A stretch of 64,000 bases of DNA. Source: Wyeomyia smithii. Its lineage: Eukaryota; Arthropoda; Insecta; Diptera; Culicidae. The notes under the pieces are model-generated. The model had not been told where the DNA came from. It saw nothing but the letters and a program-made list of their open reading frames with translations, and ran no database searches. The stretch's first letter is position 1. Each line of letters opens with the position of its first letter. The stretch covers positions 241,474,892 through 241,538,891 of the forward strand of contig NC_073696.1 in NCBI RefSeq assembly GCF_029784165.1, written 5' to 3'. The position numbers and the translations under genes are program-made. Of this stretch, positions 49,580 through 60,299 are shown in pieces.

Positions 49580-50840
49580 AACTCTGAGTAAAATTTTAGA
49601 AAAAATGCTCATAACTCGGCTGCAGAACTTTTTAAATGATGACGAGATCCTGTATAGTTATCAGTATGGATTCAGGACAAGTTCCAGTACACTAACGGCA
49701 GCCAGTGAGCTATTTGACGAGATATATATGGCATTAGATTTCAAGAAACTCTTGGGTGTACTCTATCTTAACTAAAAAAAAATCATTCGACACTAGAGAA
49801 ACTACAGTATTATGGAGCTAAAAGAATTCACAATGACCTAATTTTTAGCTATCTCTCATGGAGAAAGCAAGTTGTTTGCTTGAACGGAATAAATGGCTCA
49901 CTCCGCCCAGTGACGGTTGGCGTCCCGCAAGGTAGCAAGCTTGGGCCACTGTCATTCCTCCTTTACGTCAATGTTTTACCTAAACTTAATCTACACGGTA
50001 AGCCCTTGCCTCGCGGTATTGCCCTTGCCACGTCGTATCCTGACACTCCAAAATGACCGACTGGCTCAATTAACGACGATAGATAAGGTTGAAAGTATTA
50101 GACATTTCGATTTAGTAATGGATTTTCCAATACCATGGAGTGACAATATTAAATCGTTGCAACGGAACATCACATCAATGTGCGGTATATTACGGAAGGT
50201 CTCCAGATTTCTATCATCCAGAACTTTCATAGCTTTGTATCACGCGTTTATCCAACCGAGACTACAATACCTAGTCTTAATCTGGGGACCTCACTGCCTG
50301 AAAGCTATCCTTGAAAAGCCGAGGTTATTTTCAATTGTGGATTTGTACAATAGTAGGCCTTCGTTAGTGCTACCAGTGCTTGCCTAGAGAGAGCTTTAGT
50401 GTGTGCTCCAGCTTCACAATAACCTGCACAACCAGAAAGCGCATCCAAATTTGAAACGGCCATTACACAGATATTTACTAAGGAACACTACAGTTAGGTA
50501 ACTATGCAGTCAACACCTACAGAAATGGTCAAGAGGTTTCACATTTCTGCAAGGAGTGCTTCAGCTCTCAACCACAGGACGCATTGCCTTGCCTTTGCTG
50601 TATCCTGCCATCAAAAGTTGTTCTTTTTGAATAGTATTATATTATCATATAGAGTATATCATTACTCTTTTCTTTTTATTATTACTCTACAACTAAATTT
50701 TTATGTTGAAAAATACATATGCCAACTTTGATGGAGAACGGACAAGGCGTTAAAGGGTTATGATGGAACAACACATATTTTGACAGTATTTTAGTCTTTT
50801 TCTAGAAGGCCAATTCAAATATCATTCGATAGCGTTAATA
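49580..50840 (+). mobile_element. Dead non-LTR retrotransposon fragment (reverse transcriptase)
   Basis: From about 49592 an open stretch reads LSKILEKMLITRLQNFL and YQYGFRTSSSTLTAASEL, the finger-domain motifs of non-LTR reverse transcriptase. A damaged segment follows where the first catalytic Asp region should be, then VTVGVPQGSKLGPLSFLLYV at about 49912-49971. The FADD catalytic region is missing or garbled. At 50100-50290 the thumb-like region reads WSDNIKSLQRNITSMCGILR and FIALYHAFIQPRLQYLVLIWG. Frameshifts and stops separate these pieces. The 3' part continues to about 50840 with a GAACGGACAAGGCGTTAAAG word familiar from mosquito non-LTR tails. The clade is probably Jockey/CR1-like. 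There is no endonuclease region, so it is 5'-truncated and inactive. Confidence 0.85.
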
Positions 50841-51130
50841 TTGTGGAAAATATTATGTTTTTTAAACAACTCCAGTAATAACCAGAGGCTATAGGATTGT
50901 AATTTTCAAACTGAAAGCCAAGAAATAGAAAATTTCGGATGAAAACGACACTTGTTAATCTCTCAGTAGCCAATATTCTAAATAATATCGGACAGAGAAC
51001 GACACAAATAACAAAATCCTAATGAAAGCTAACTCTAATTATGAAACAGATTTTTCTACTACTCTAAAATTCGTAAAAAACGACATGAAAAAACTAAGGA
51101 CATTTTAACCTTTTAACCTTGTGATTTGAC
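50840..51130. other. AT-rich stretch
   Basis: No supported feature. Confidence 0.4.
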
Positions 51131-53600
51131 TTTGAAAACTACATTATCGAAAGTGGAGAATTGATATATGAAAAAAGAACTGAAATCGGGACTGAAATTA
51201 CACCCGATTCATTTTTCTCATGCGTCACGAATTCAATCCTTCACCCCAGAACGGTATGGCTCAATTTTCGTGGACGATTCACTGCAAAACATCAAAGGAA
51301 ATGGCGCGGTCAGTCGTGGTGGTGTGAATCAACTTCGTTCGATTCGAATTCCAAGCTTGCGCGCGATTATACAAATGATCCCTTCGTCGGTGATTCAGTG
51401 TAGTCGGAGTCATAATGCTGATGCATGCACATGCACGTTAGTCATCATCACTCAACGGGGCACAGGAGCGTGTTTGTCTGCGGAGCAACAAAGTCTAGCA
51501 CACGCGTGATGGTGATGATCCCGACTCCCCGAAGGCTTGCTGAAGGTTTACCTGCCTGCCACCAAGCGTCGTTGTCGGTCCGGGTGAAATCCGATACAAA
51601 GTTACAAACGCAAATGCATAATTAGCGGTTTGCTACCCCGTGCGCGCTCTCGGTTCAAAGCTGCAGAAAACTTTAATGTGCTGTAATCATACTGCAAGCA
51701 AGTCTCTGTTAGTGTTTATTCCAGCGGTACAGAAAATAACGGAGCATAATATTAGCTTAGTGGCAGCCGACCAAGGTTGATGTCCTGACGGATGGATGCA
51801 CGGAACCAGAAAAATAATGGATGAAAAATTCTTTTCAATTTTTCTGATTTAGAATTCATCACAAGGTGATTGCATTTACTGTCAAGGCTCAGCTCCAACA
51901 TTATTGCAATTCGTGGATAGCCATTAGTGTAAAATAATCGAACGATGATAATTGTTGCGCACTTTACAACAGATGTTTACAGGTCTTGGGGAGGGAATGT
52001 ATAGCGCCTGCAAGAAGCGGCGTCAGTTTTCGATAGGCACGTTTTGCTTCATTGCATCGCGTTTGAGTAGTATTCACTAGCGGTACGCGCTTTTCCGCAA
52101 TGCAACCAGGGCATACCGTGCTAGGTACTAGGGTATGTGACGGATGGCTAAAAGTTTTCGAATTACCAGATAATTGTGAGTGGAGTTGGTGCCTAGTTGT
52201 AACAAAACATTCAACAGGCACAGTTAGCGCTGTTGTTTGAACAATGCGCGACCGTTGGTGTGGCCAGCCCATTGCCGCATAAGGTCTTTTTCTGTGTATG
52301 TATTTTCGCGAGCAACGGCGATCTTGTCGGAAGATAATGCCGCTTAGCTAATTACAGTAATGAATGCTTGAATGTAATAATTAGCGCGGTATGATGAATA
52401 TTGCGTTCGCTAGTTCAGCAGGCTTGTCAGGTCGAAAATCAAAGTCAGATGTGGAGGAGTTGTGTGTTACCATCAAGCAGTTTGATTATTGGGAATTATT
52501 CACGACCAGCCGATGATTTGCTCTGACGGCATCATCTTCCGTGAATTCGAAGCGCTGAAAGTGGATTCGAATCGCAAGGAAGCATTTAGTAATTTTTTAT
52601 CGTTTCATTCACAAAAGTTCCCCCAAAAACTAAATGACAACCGATCCGGCTCACAGCACATACCGTGTAAGGTTCTGTTCAGTGGAAAATGTGGCTCGAG
52701 TGGAGTGAAAATATGCTAGCCATTTGTTGACACGAAGCGTTCGGATTGCATTCATCAATCATAGTCTAGAAAGTTTGCTCGTTTGGAACCAGTGCCACCA
52801 GTGTGTGCGTAGGTGTGTGTATATTTGTAAAGCAGAAAAATCAGCTGATTTCCCTAATGCTGCCTCCTGTGGCTTGAGACACGCGTCTCGATGAAATACG
52901 AAACCCCTTCCAAATTTGGCAACCAACAAGGCCGGTCATAAACCGGCTAGACAGTTTGCCTCTTGCCGTCGCCGATTAGTCGGTTGAAAAGTGAAAATGT
53001 GTGCAAAAAAAATATACGCAAAAATCCATAACTACGGACCTCGCTTGCCCTCACCACCAGGCGCTGTGCCGTCGAGTTTCTCTCATTATGTACTATCTTC
53101 GCGTACGGAGGAATTTCGCACAGTCGAAAACCCAAACACATTCGTTTTCTACTCGCTGTCTGCCTGCCTGCCAGCGGCCGGTCCCCTTCTATTCCACCTC
53201 ACATGCGCGGGCTCACAGGTGGGACCCGCCAGCGGCGGTAGTCTACTTTCGATTTTCGTGTTGCTTCGTCTCGCGGAAGTGGTTTCTAGTGAGCTTAAGC
53301 GAGCGACCTCTCTACCAGCAGCCGCGTTTACAGCACCGCAAACCGTCCGGCGGCTTTCAAAAGGGAACGCTCAATTTGTACGCCGCCGCCGATTGAAAGC
53401 CTAGCCTAAGAGGTCCTTTAACGACCGTCGCTACCCGTTTTACCGGTACCCGTGCTAGACAATGCGGAAACGGTGGAATAAATCTGAGACGGCTCGTTGA
53501 ACCGAAACAAAAAGTCCCCCCTGTGCGGTTGGGTTGTCATCATGATAATGGCGGGTCAAATCCACGAGTACTGGCAAATACTCGGTTTAAGTTGTTTATG
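51130..53600. other. GC-richer single-copy block, no gene recognised
   Basis: Overlapping frames up to 137 codons (52991-53404) lie on the plus strand in two frames at once, with no recognisable domain. Possible upstream regulatory or untranslated sequence of the minus-strand gene; unproven. Confidence 0.4.
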
Positions 53601-53855
53601 GTATTGCTCTTACAAATAGGCTTTGACCTTTCTGACCAACTTTTTAACAGTTTTCAAATGTTGTAAGACCCAGCTGGGTACTAATAAATTGATGATAAAT
53701 TCTGTTGTAATAAGGCACTTTAACGTTTCGGAGAACCCTATTCTTGTTGGTTTAAACCGAGTCGATTCTCAATATTTTAACCGATTTCAATGTATTTTTG
53801 TTGGCAATTGAAAAATCGTTGTTGATTGCACCGTAACTTGATTTTATTTTATCCG

Positions 53856-54242
53856 ATGCCATGCTTGGTGTCGCTGTTTTACTCTTTGAATGCTCATTAG
53901 ACTATATTTCAGCAAGGAGGCAGAATTCGAACGAGTCATACACGAGGCACTTGTTGAGACACTCTATCTTTACAATTTGTGATGTTGAAATTGCTATAGT
54001 TTCATAGCCAGAGTTGTTTCATTTTCGTAGGTACCAAAAGAGCATCTCTTCCGGTTTTACAAGCTTGGCCTGACTCTTACGCTGTACCTATGGCGATTTC
54101 AACAATACAATGTTTGGACAAATTGTAGAGATCGAGTATCTCTACAAGTGCTTCATATTTGACTTGCTCGAATTCGGCCTCCTTGACAAAATACAGCCCA
54201 ATGAGCATTCAAAGAGCAAAAGAGTGGAACCAAGCATGTCCG
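53856..54242. repeat. Inverted pair of coding-like segments
   Basis: The arm at 53856-54000 (plus) and the arm at about 54090-54242 (minus) share ATGCTTGG, CTCTTTGAATGCTCATT and AAGGAGGC(A/C)GAATTCGA. In one frame both read a similar peptide, KEAEFERVIHEALVETLYLYNL on the plus strand and KEAEFEQVKYEALVEILDLYN on the minus strand. Many differences between the arms are conservative at the protein level. Both frames are closed upstream by stops. I do not recognise the family. Confidence 0.6.
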
Positions 54243-54935
54243 ATGCTTTTGACGTAGTATTCGGTCTTAAGCCAATATTCTGAGAGACGGGTGCAAATGA
54301 AGATAAGAACATTAAGAGGGCCACGAAAATTATCCACTTTCAAATGCTTAAAACTCAGTCAGGTTCCAGTCAGGATTTTCTTCATTCTTACAGTAATATA
54401 TTGGAAAATCATTCATTCTTATAATAATTCAATTAATTGGAATTGATGCGAAAATTGTAATTTAGTGTGTACTATTTAAAAATGTAGAACCTCATTAACG
54501 ACCAATCAGAGCAGAAAACGAAGCCAATTATCAGGCGAAACTTTCAGTTTTAATCACATTGAACAACCAATGCACAGTGGTCCAGGAATGCAATCTAGCG
54601 GAACAAAATTAATAACTCCCGATCGTGTTGGTTTTTTGAGACAGTGTTTTCGGCAATGTTCATGAAAATCATCAAGGAATATTTCATAAGACTTCATTGT
54701 AAATATTGAACTAAATATTTTTAGACTAAAAGAGTTCATATTTATTTCTCTTTAACATCTCCGTAGACATTGGGCATAATATAGGAAACAAAATAGCACG
54801 TTTATTCCTAATTTTGTAGATTTTTACAAAATTACTCACAGAATAAAAGCTCCAAGGAGTTCCGGGCTGAAATTTTGTCTACAGACACTTAGTTTAATAT
54901 TCTTTCAGCCCTGAGAGTTTCAGGTTGCACTTTTG

Positions 54936-55209
54936 TTTTTTTTTTTTAGGTTTAAATTAGTTTATTTGACACGGCACGATACATTTTCTGTTTTACTGAG
55001 CCAAGTACAATTCGTATTAATTCTACGTTAGCAGAGAAAAGAGGGAGGCCTTTTCTTTATTCTCGCGGCCGACTACGAGCTAGTGGGGATTTAAGGTGAG
55101 AGGAGGGGAGATACAGTTTTGACTTAAAACTATTTTGGAACTTTGTTTTTCAACTGTTAGAGCAATTGTATTCTTGTTTGTTGTGGGTTCAAAATATTTG
55201 TGTAAGCAT
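54936..55209 (-). mobile_element. Poly(A)-tailed retroelement insertion with 14 bp target duplication
   Basis: AGGTTGCACTTTTG occurs at 54922-54935 and 55210-55223. Between them lies a 274 bp segment beginning with a T13 run, i.e. a minus-strand element ending in poly(A). That structure is diagnostic of target-primed retrotransposition by a SINE or a truncated LINE. The body contains TTTATTTGACACGGCACGAT. It is nested inside the inverted-repeat element, so it is younger. Confidence 0.85.
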
Positions 55210-55223
55210 AGGTTGCACTTTTG

Positions 55224-55600
55224 TGCGCTAATAAAAATATGACATTTTAAAAAAATCATCGAAATTTTAGGTTTTTTTAGATATCTTAAAAACTATAGGC
55301 CATAGGCATCCTATTTCTGCGGCGAAGTTCAAAGTATAAAAAATTCATTATTAGAAACTCATAGAGTTCGTTAGTACACTTAAAAAAATAAAAATAAAAA
55401 TAAAAGCTTTTGTCCATTTTGTCCAAAAAAATCAATATCTCATACACTATAGCTTCTTGAATAGATATTAATTTGGAAGAGTTTCATATTATTGGCTAAT
55501 GAACAACTTTGTAAAAGAAACCATCCTTCTAAATTGAAAAAAATAAGACAAACAAATTTAGTACTAGTTTAGTACACTTTTAGTACAAATATTTTCATAC
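55224..55600. other. Interior of the inverted-repeat element
   Basis: AT-rich and non-coding, with TATCTTAAAAACTATAGGCC and ATATCTCATACACTATAGC words that resemble each other about 130 bp apart. Confidence 0.4.
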
Positions 55601-56127
55601 AAAAATATTCCTTGATTATTCTTATAAACATTGCCGAAATCACTATCTCAAAAATCCAACACGATTCGGAGTTATTAATTTTGTTCCGCTAGATTGCATT
55701 CCTGGACCACTGTGCAACGGTCGTGGCAAAGAACACAAAGGCAAAATCCTGTTTATTTGTGCTCCAACTTCTGGTCGAATTCATTGTCTGCAGCGCAAAG
55801 GAAATTGCGTTGGTGCTGAAGCACCCGTCTAGAGCCAGAATGGTTTGTCTGATCGGTTTGACGTGTGTGACGTAGATAATAATTTTGCCCATTTAGAAAA
55901 AAGTGTACACCGGTAAAACATTTTTTCAATTTTCAAACAAATACGAAAAATGAAACATAACGCCCACCAGAGATCATTCAGTTTTGTTCGAGTTACTCGA
56001 AACGAAATGCGCAATGTCACCCCTGGTTTCTCACCGCGTAATCTTAATCCTAATCCTATTCCAAATTTCAATTCTAAATCTAATCCTAGCCCCAATTCTA
56101 ATTTCAAGCCCAATTTCCCATTCCCAA

Positions 56128-56812
56128 TCTCAATCCCAATCCCAATCCCAATCCCAATCCCGATCCCAATCCCAATCCCAATCCCAATCCCAATCCCAAT
56201 CCCAATCCCAATCCCAATCCCAATCCCAATCACAATCCCAATCCCAATCCCAATCCCAATCCCAATCGCAATCCCAATCCCAATCCCAATCCCAATCCCA
56301 ATCCCAATCCCAATCCCAATCCCAATCCCAATCCCAATCCCAAGCCCAATCGCAATCCCAATCCCAATCCCAATCCCAATCCCAATCCCAATCCCAATCC
56401 CAATCCCAATCCCAATCCCAATCCCAATCCCAATATCAATCCCAATCCCAATCCCAGTCCCAATCCCAATCCCAATCAAAATCCCAATCCCAATCCCAAT
56501 GCTAATCCCAATCCCAATCCCAATCCCACTCCCAATCCCAATCCCAATCCCAATCCCAATCCCAATCCCAATCCCAATCCCAATCCCAATCCCAATCCCA
56601 ATCCCAATCCCAATCCCAATCCCAATCCCAATCCCAATCCCAATCCCAATCCCAATCCCAATCCCAATCCCAATCCCAATCCCAATCCCAATCCCAATCC
56701 CAATCCCAATCCCAATCCCAATCCCAATCCCAATCCCAATCCCAATCCCAATCCCAATCCCAATCCCAATCCCAATCCCAATCCCAATCCTAATCCCAAT
56801 CTCAATTCCAAT
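56128..56812. repeat. (CCCAAT)n array, roughly 110 units; (GGGATT)n on the minus strand
   Basis: A near-perfect hexanucleotide array with scattered variants (CGATCC at 56160, CACAAT 56229, CGCAAT 56267 and 56350, CAAAAT 56477, GCTAAT 56500, CACTCC 56526). Frames through it read Pro-Ile, Ser-Gln, Gly-Ile or Leu-Gly repeats and are not genes. The minus strand has G3 tracts every six bases, the pattern for G-quadruplex formation; the plus strand could form an i-motif. Confidence 0.97.
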
Positions 56813-57832
56813 CCCAATATCAATCCCAACCCGAGTTTCAATCCCAATCCCAGTTCCAACCGCAATCCTAATCGTCATCCCAATTTTAACGCCAGTTTTA
56901 ACTTTAAATCTAATACCAATCACAATCCAATCCTCACCCTATTCTTATCCCCAATTTCAATCACAATTCTAATTCCAATTTTATTTCCAAACTTAATTTA
57001 AATGCTTATTCCCAATTTCAATCCCCATTGCAAAACAATTTACTATCTTAATTCCAATCCTTATTCAGATTCCTAACCTTATTCCAATCCTGATTTCAAT
57101 CCTAATTCCCATTCTATCCCAATTATCGAATCCAAACTCCATTCCCAATTCTTATTCTAATCATGTTCCAATGCTAATTCTAAATTTAATCCTACTCCAA
57201 GTTTCGATCGTCATCTCATTCTCATTGCCGTCAAAGTTCTAATTCAAATTTTATTTTCAAACTCAATTATAATCCCCAATCCAATAGTTGTTTAAATTTC
57301 AATCCTAATCTCAATCCTAATTCGGATTACTGTTTTGATTCAAAACACAATCAAAATTCAAGCCCAAATCCAATCCCAAGCCGCATCCCAATCCCAATCC
57401 GAATCCCGATCGGAATTCCAATCCTAACCCCAACCCCAAGCCAAACTCCAATCCAAATTCCAAACATAGTCCTAATCCTAATCCCAATCCTAATCCTAAT
57501 TATAATTTCAATGCTAATGCCAGTCCCAATTCTATGTTTATTCTCAATTTAAATCCCAATTCTAATGCCAATCCCAATTTTATTTCCAAACTCAATGTCA
57601 ATTCCTATTTCAAATCCAGTTCAATTTTAATCCTAATTCCAATCCTAATTCGGATAACTATCCTGATTCTAATTACAATTAAAGTTTTAGCCGAATCTAA
57701 ATCCCAATCTCAATCCCAACCCCAATCCTCAACCAAATTCCAATCCAAACCCTTATTCTAATCTTGTTCCCAATTTCAATTCCAATTTAATATCCAAACC
57801 CTATTTCGATTTTTTTAATCCAGTTTTTATCA
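56813..57832. repeat. Decayed flank of the CCCAAT array
   Basis: For about 1 kb the sequence keeps the CCYAAT / TTCCAAT / TCCTAAT rhythm at steps of six with increasing substitutions. A shorter decayed flank lies at 56036-56127. The gradient suggests an older, longer array whose core was renewed by expansion. Confidence 0.85.
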
Positions 57833-58110
57833 TAATCCCAATCTCAATTTTAATTTTCTATTTTCATTATAATCGTGATAAAGTTTAAAATAAGTTTTTT
57901 TTTGGATAAATTTCAATTATTTTAGTTCAGTAAACTATCATGAAGATTTTCGGCTTAAATTAATTTTATCTTAATCCCAATCTCAATTTTAATTTTCAAT
58001 TTTAATTATAATCGTGATAAAGTTTAAAATATTTTTTTTTTGGATAAATTTCAATTATTTTAGTTCAGTAAACTATCATGAAGATTTTCGGCTTAAATTA
58101 ATTTTTCGCT
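57833..58110. repeat. Tandem duplication, period 139 bp
   Basis: TAATCCCAATCTCAATTTTA through TTTTCGGCTTAAATTAATTTT occurs at 57833 and again at 57972, nearly identical. It starts within the last decayed CCCAAT units, so the duplication captured the array edge. Confidence 0.9.
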
Positions 58111-58980
58111 GTCGAATTGTTATTTTGTTACTATAGATGATTTTGTCATTTGAAACATGTGTTGTAGTGATAAGGGGCTTTTCATAAACCACGTGAATTG
58201 AGTAAATCTTATTATTTTGCGAAACAATAAAAAAAATGGTCAGTGTATACAAACGAATAATTATACTAATTTTACGTTTTCTCGATGTGTTTTAGACCAA
58301 AATGGTACGATATATGATGAATTTCGTTGATAAATCACCCAAAAATCCAAAACTTACATGAAAAATGAAAAACTTCCAATCATCTTTTTCTACAAAAACG
58401 CAAGTTTTTCGCAAACTTTTAACGATTCTTGAAGAGCACAAGCAGAGCTTTCAGGCACACTATCAGGAACCGTGCTTACACGAGCTTACATTTAATTTTT
58501 TTGAAGGTCAAAATTAGGAAAATTTCGTATATTTTCTACGTGGCCTGCGGTGGACTCGGTAGGGTTAAAATTAATTACTCTTTCAGTTTTATGAAGCTAA
58601 CATTATAAGCTTTTTATTGTATACAAACATGCCATAACTGCTTTAGTAAGATTTTTTATATTCCAACATATTCAGAAAAACTGTTTTCCTTCATTTCTGA
58701 GAAAGTTAACTTTGAAGGCGTTTTTCAACATAAACCGTACTATGTATCAAGATTTCATTGTGAAATTATGAAAATATAGATCAAAAACTAAAAAAAGGAT
58801 GTGCTCAAAACATCCTGAATGTTAAATTCGCATTTTGGTAATTTTGGCCGCTCCTTTATATAGGGGACCGTCTTATGTGCATTGGTTAGCTTATAATGTT
58901 TTGTTCTCGTAAAATAATTCAGATTTTTGAGAAGCGAGTGTTTTGAGATATTTAATTTATTCATTATTTTGAGTTTTTCT
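58110..58980. other. AT-rich stretch
   Basis: No supported feature. Confidence 0.4.
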
Positions 58981-58984
58981 TATC

Positions 58985-59330
58985 TTGCGTTACGATGTAT
59001 ATTTTTCCTGGAAGCACAAAATTATTGCCTTCATAATCTATTTCTTCAGAAATTTCAACGTTTTTGTTTCTTTTTTCCCATGATCAGACAACCATCAAAT
59101 GCTATTTTTTTTGCAACTTTTATTAAAAAACATAGTGCATATTTTTTCGGAAAGACAAATTTATAATTCACAACCTTGCTGAAGACGTTACACCGGTCAA
59201 ATAAACCGTTCTGGCTCTGAAAATATTTGTGATCATTAATATCCCTTCTACATAAACCTTTTTAACAAATTAGTCATGATTTATAAAAAATCAATAGCAC
59301 AAAATAACATCTTCAGGCCACCTGTGCAAA
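58985..59330. repeat. Dispersed 'GAAGACGTTACACCGGTC' repeat, copy
   Basis: Matches 21720-21880 (TACGATGTATATTTTTCCTGG and CATGATCAGACAACCATCA) and 48840-49000 (CCTTGCTGAAGACG, AAATATTTGT). Non-coding. Confidence 0.6.
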
Positions 59331-59544
59331 GTTCAACAGGATTAAAAATGACAATTGAAAATATGCTTAAAACTGTGACATTTTTTGGAATTACTCTATT
59401 GTGAATTGTGACACACTAATAATGCTTTTTAGCGCTTCAAAATCATTTGATTGTGAAGTAGTTAATATTTTTCTGCCGCTTGCGTATTATTGTATTTTCG
59501 CTTTTCTTCTTAGAGCTCATTTTTCGATCGCTGCTAGTATACCT

Positions 59545-59776
59545 TTTAAAAAAAGGCGTGCAGGGCTCCAATTCTTGGCAGATTGAATGCACTGTCAGCA
59601 GTACAAAGGAAATTAGGTCGCTGGTGCAGCGCGCGTCTATCTGCTGGCTGATATGGAATACTTAGTAGCTGCTAAGAAGCTAAAAATGCTTCCGTGATAA
59701 CAAGAGGACCAGAATCATCCCACGCCGTATGCAAAGTGCAATCCGTAATGGAAATAAACGAACTTGCCGGTTGTCT
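59545..59776 (+). pseudogene. Histone H2A-like relic 1 of a tandem pair
   Basis: KRRAGLQF (59550-59573), a damaged segment, then RVYLLADMEYLVAA (59630-59675) and, after a stop, ACAAGAGGACCAGAATCATCCCACG, which in shifted frames reads TRIIPRR then QSAIRN, and finally INELAG (59749-59770). This order matches H2A from the αN-loop region through the [20 protein letters not shown] segment. Several stops and frameshifts show it is dead. An 80 bp segment before it (59403-59485) recurs at 59776-59855, marking a tandem duplication. Confidence 0.75.
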
Positions 59777-60089
59777 ATTGTGACACATCAATGGCACTTT
59801 TCAGCGCCCTTAAATCATTTAATAGAAGCAGTTATTAATTTCTGCCGTTCGCCAATAATGATAAAAACTACTAGTGGATTGCGACTAGGATGGTCTCAAT
59901 TAGGAGTAGTGAAAGTTTCGTTGTGTTTTGGCAAACGTTTTTAGGCTGCTGGTCATCATAATCTACTGGTCGTGTTTGGGAAAAACAGCTTTCTGCTTCA
60001 TTTTTTTATCGAGGTCTGGTATTGAAGGTAACATGCAGAAGTTTCATCTTCATTTTAATTCCTAAGACGACCAAAGTTTTGATCGAGGT

Positions 60090-60290
60090 GTAGAAAGAAG
60101 AGGTAAAGTCCTGTTCAGTTCAGTTGTTCCTGTTCGTGCCGAGATTTAATTTCCGGTGGGTCTGTTAGGCACGTGCTGAAGCACAGACTATTTTGGAATG
60201 CTTGGTAGCTGCAGAAGTGCAGGAAATTTTACCAGAGACAATCAAACTAGAATCTTCCCATGTCATCGGGAAATGGCATGCTGCATTTAG
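60090..60290 (+). pseudogene. Histone H2A-like relic 2 of a tandem pair
   Basis: Pieces in different frames read RAEI-stop-FPVG (60137-60162), ECLVAAEVQEI (60197-60229) and DNQTRIFPCH (60238-60267). These correspond to H2A RAGLQFPVG, EYLAAEVLEL and [11 protein letters not shown]. The region between the first two pieces is deleted. No C-terminal part was found. Confidence 0.65.
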
Positions 60291-60299
60291 TTCCGAAAA

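Larger units (their letters stand above)
54573..55714. mobile_element. 1.14 kb inverted-repeat element inserted in an H2A-like gene
   Basis: The left arm starts CACAGTGGTCCAGGAATGCA at 54573 and runs to about 54685; the right arm (about 55603-55714) is its inverse, ending GGACCACTGTG. The arms match at roughly 90 percent over 112 bp. The centre is AT-rich and holds a younger retroelement at 54936-55209. On the left it abuts AACCAATG, on the right CAACGGTCGTGGC, the H2A beginning. Target duplication and superfamily are unresolved. Confidence 0.75.
54570..55832 (+). pseudogene. Histone H2A-like relic split by an inverted-repeat element
   Basis: From 55716 the frame reads NGRGKEHKGKI, then SGRIHCLQRKGN, then GAEAPV, followed by a stop at about 55830. 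These match the H2A N-terminal SGRGK..KGK, the GRIHRLLRKGN helix and the GAGAPV segment, with an internal deletion over the RAGLQFPV region. An ATG at 54570-54572, preceded by CCAATCAG at 54502-54509, sits directly left of the 1.14 kb element. It is well placed to be the lost start codon and promoter remnant. The docking domain and all later parts are gone. This is a non-functional relic; the CCAAT promoter link is inference. Confidence 0.75.

Noticed and set aside
52991..53404. 137- and 131-codon plus-strand frames
   Set aside because: Two overlapping frames are open at once, typical of GC-richer DNA; no recognisable protein.
55829..56972. Open frames of up to 364 codons on both strands (Gly-Ile, Pro-Ile, Ser-Gln, Leu-Gly repeats)
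   Set aside because: Every frame is open because the CCCAAT hexamer contains no stop in any phase; this is microsatellite, not a gene.
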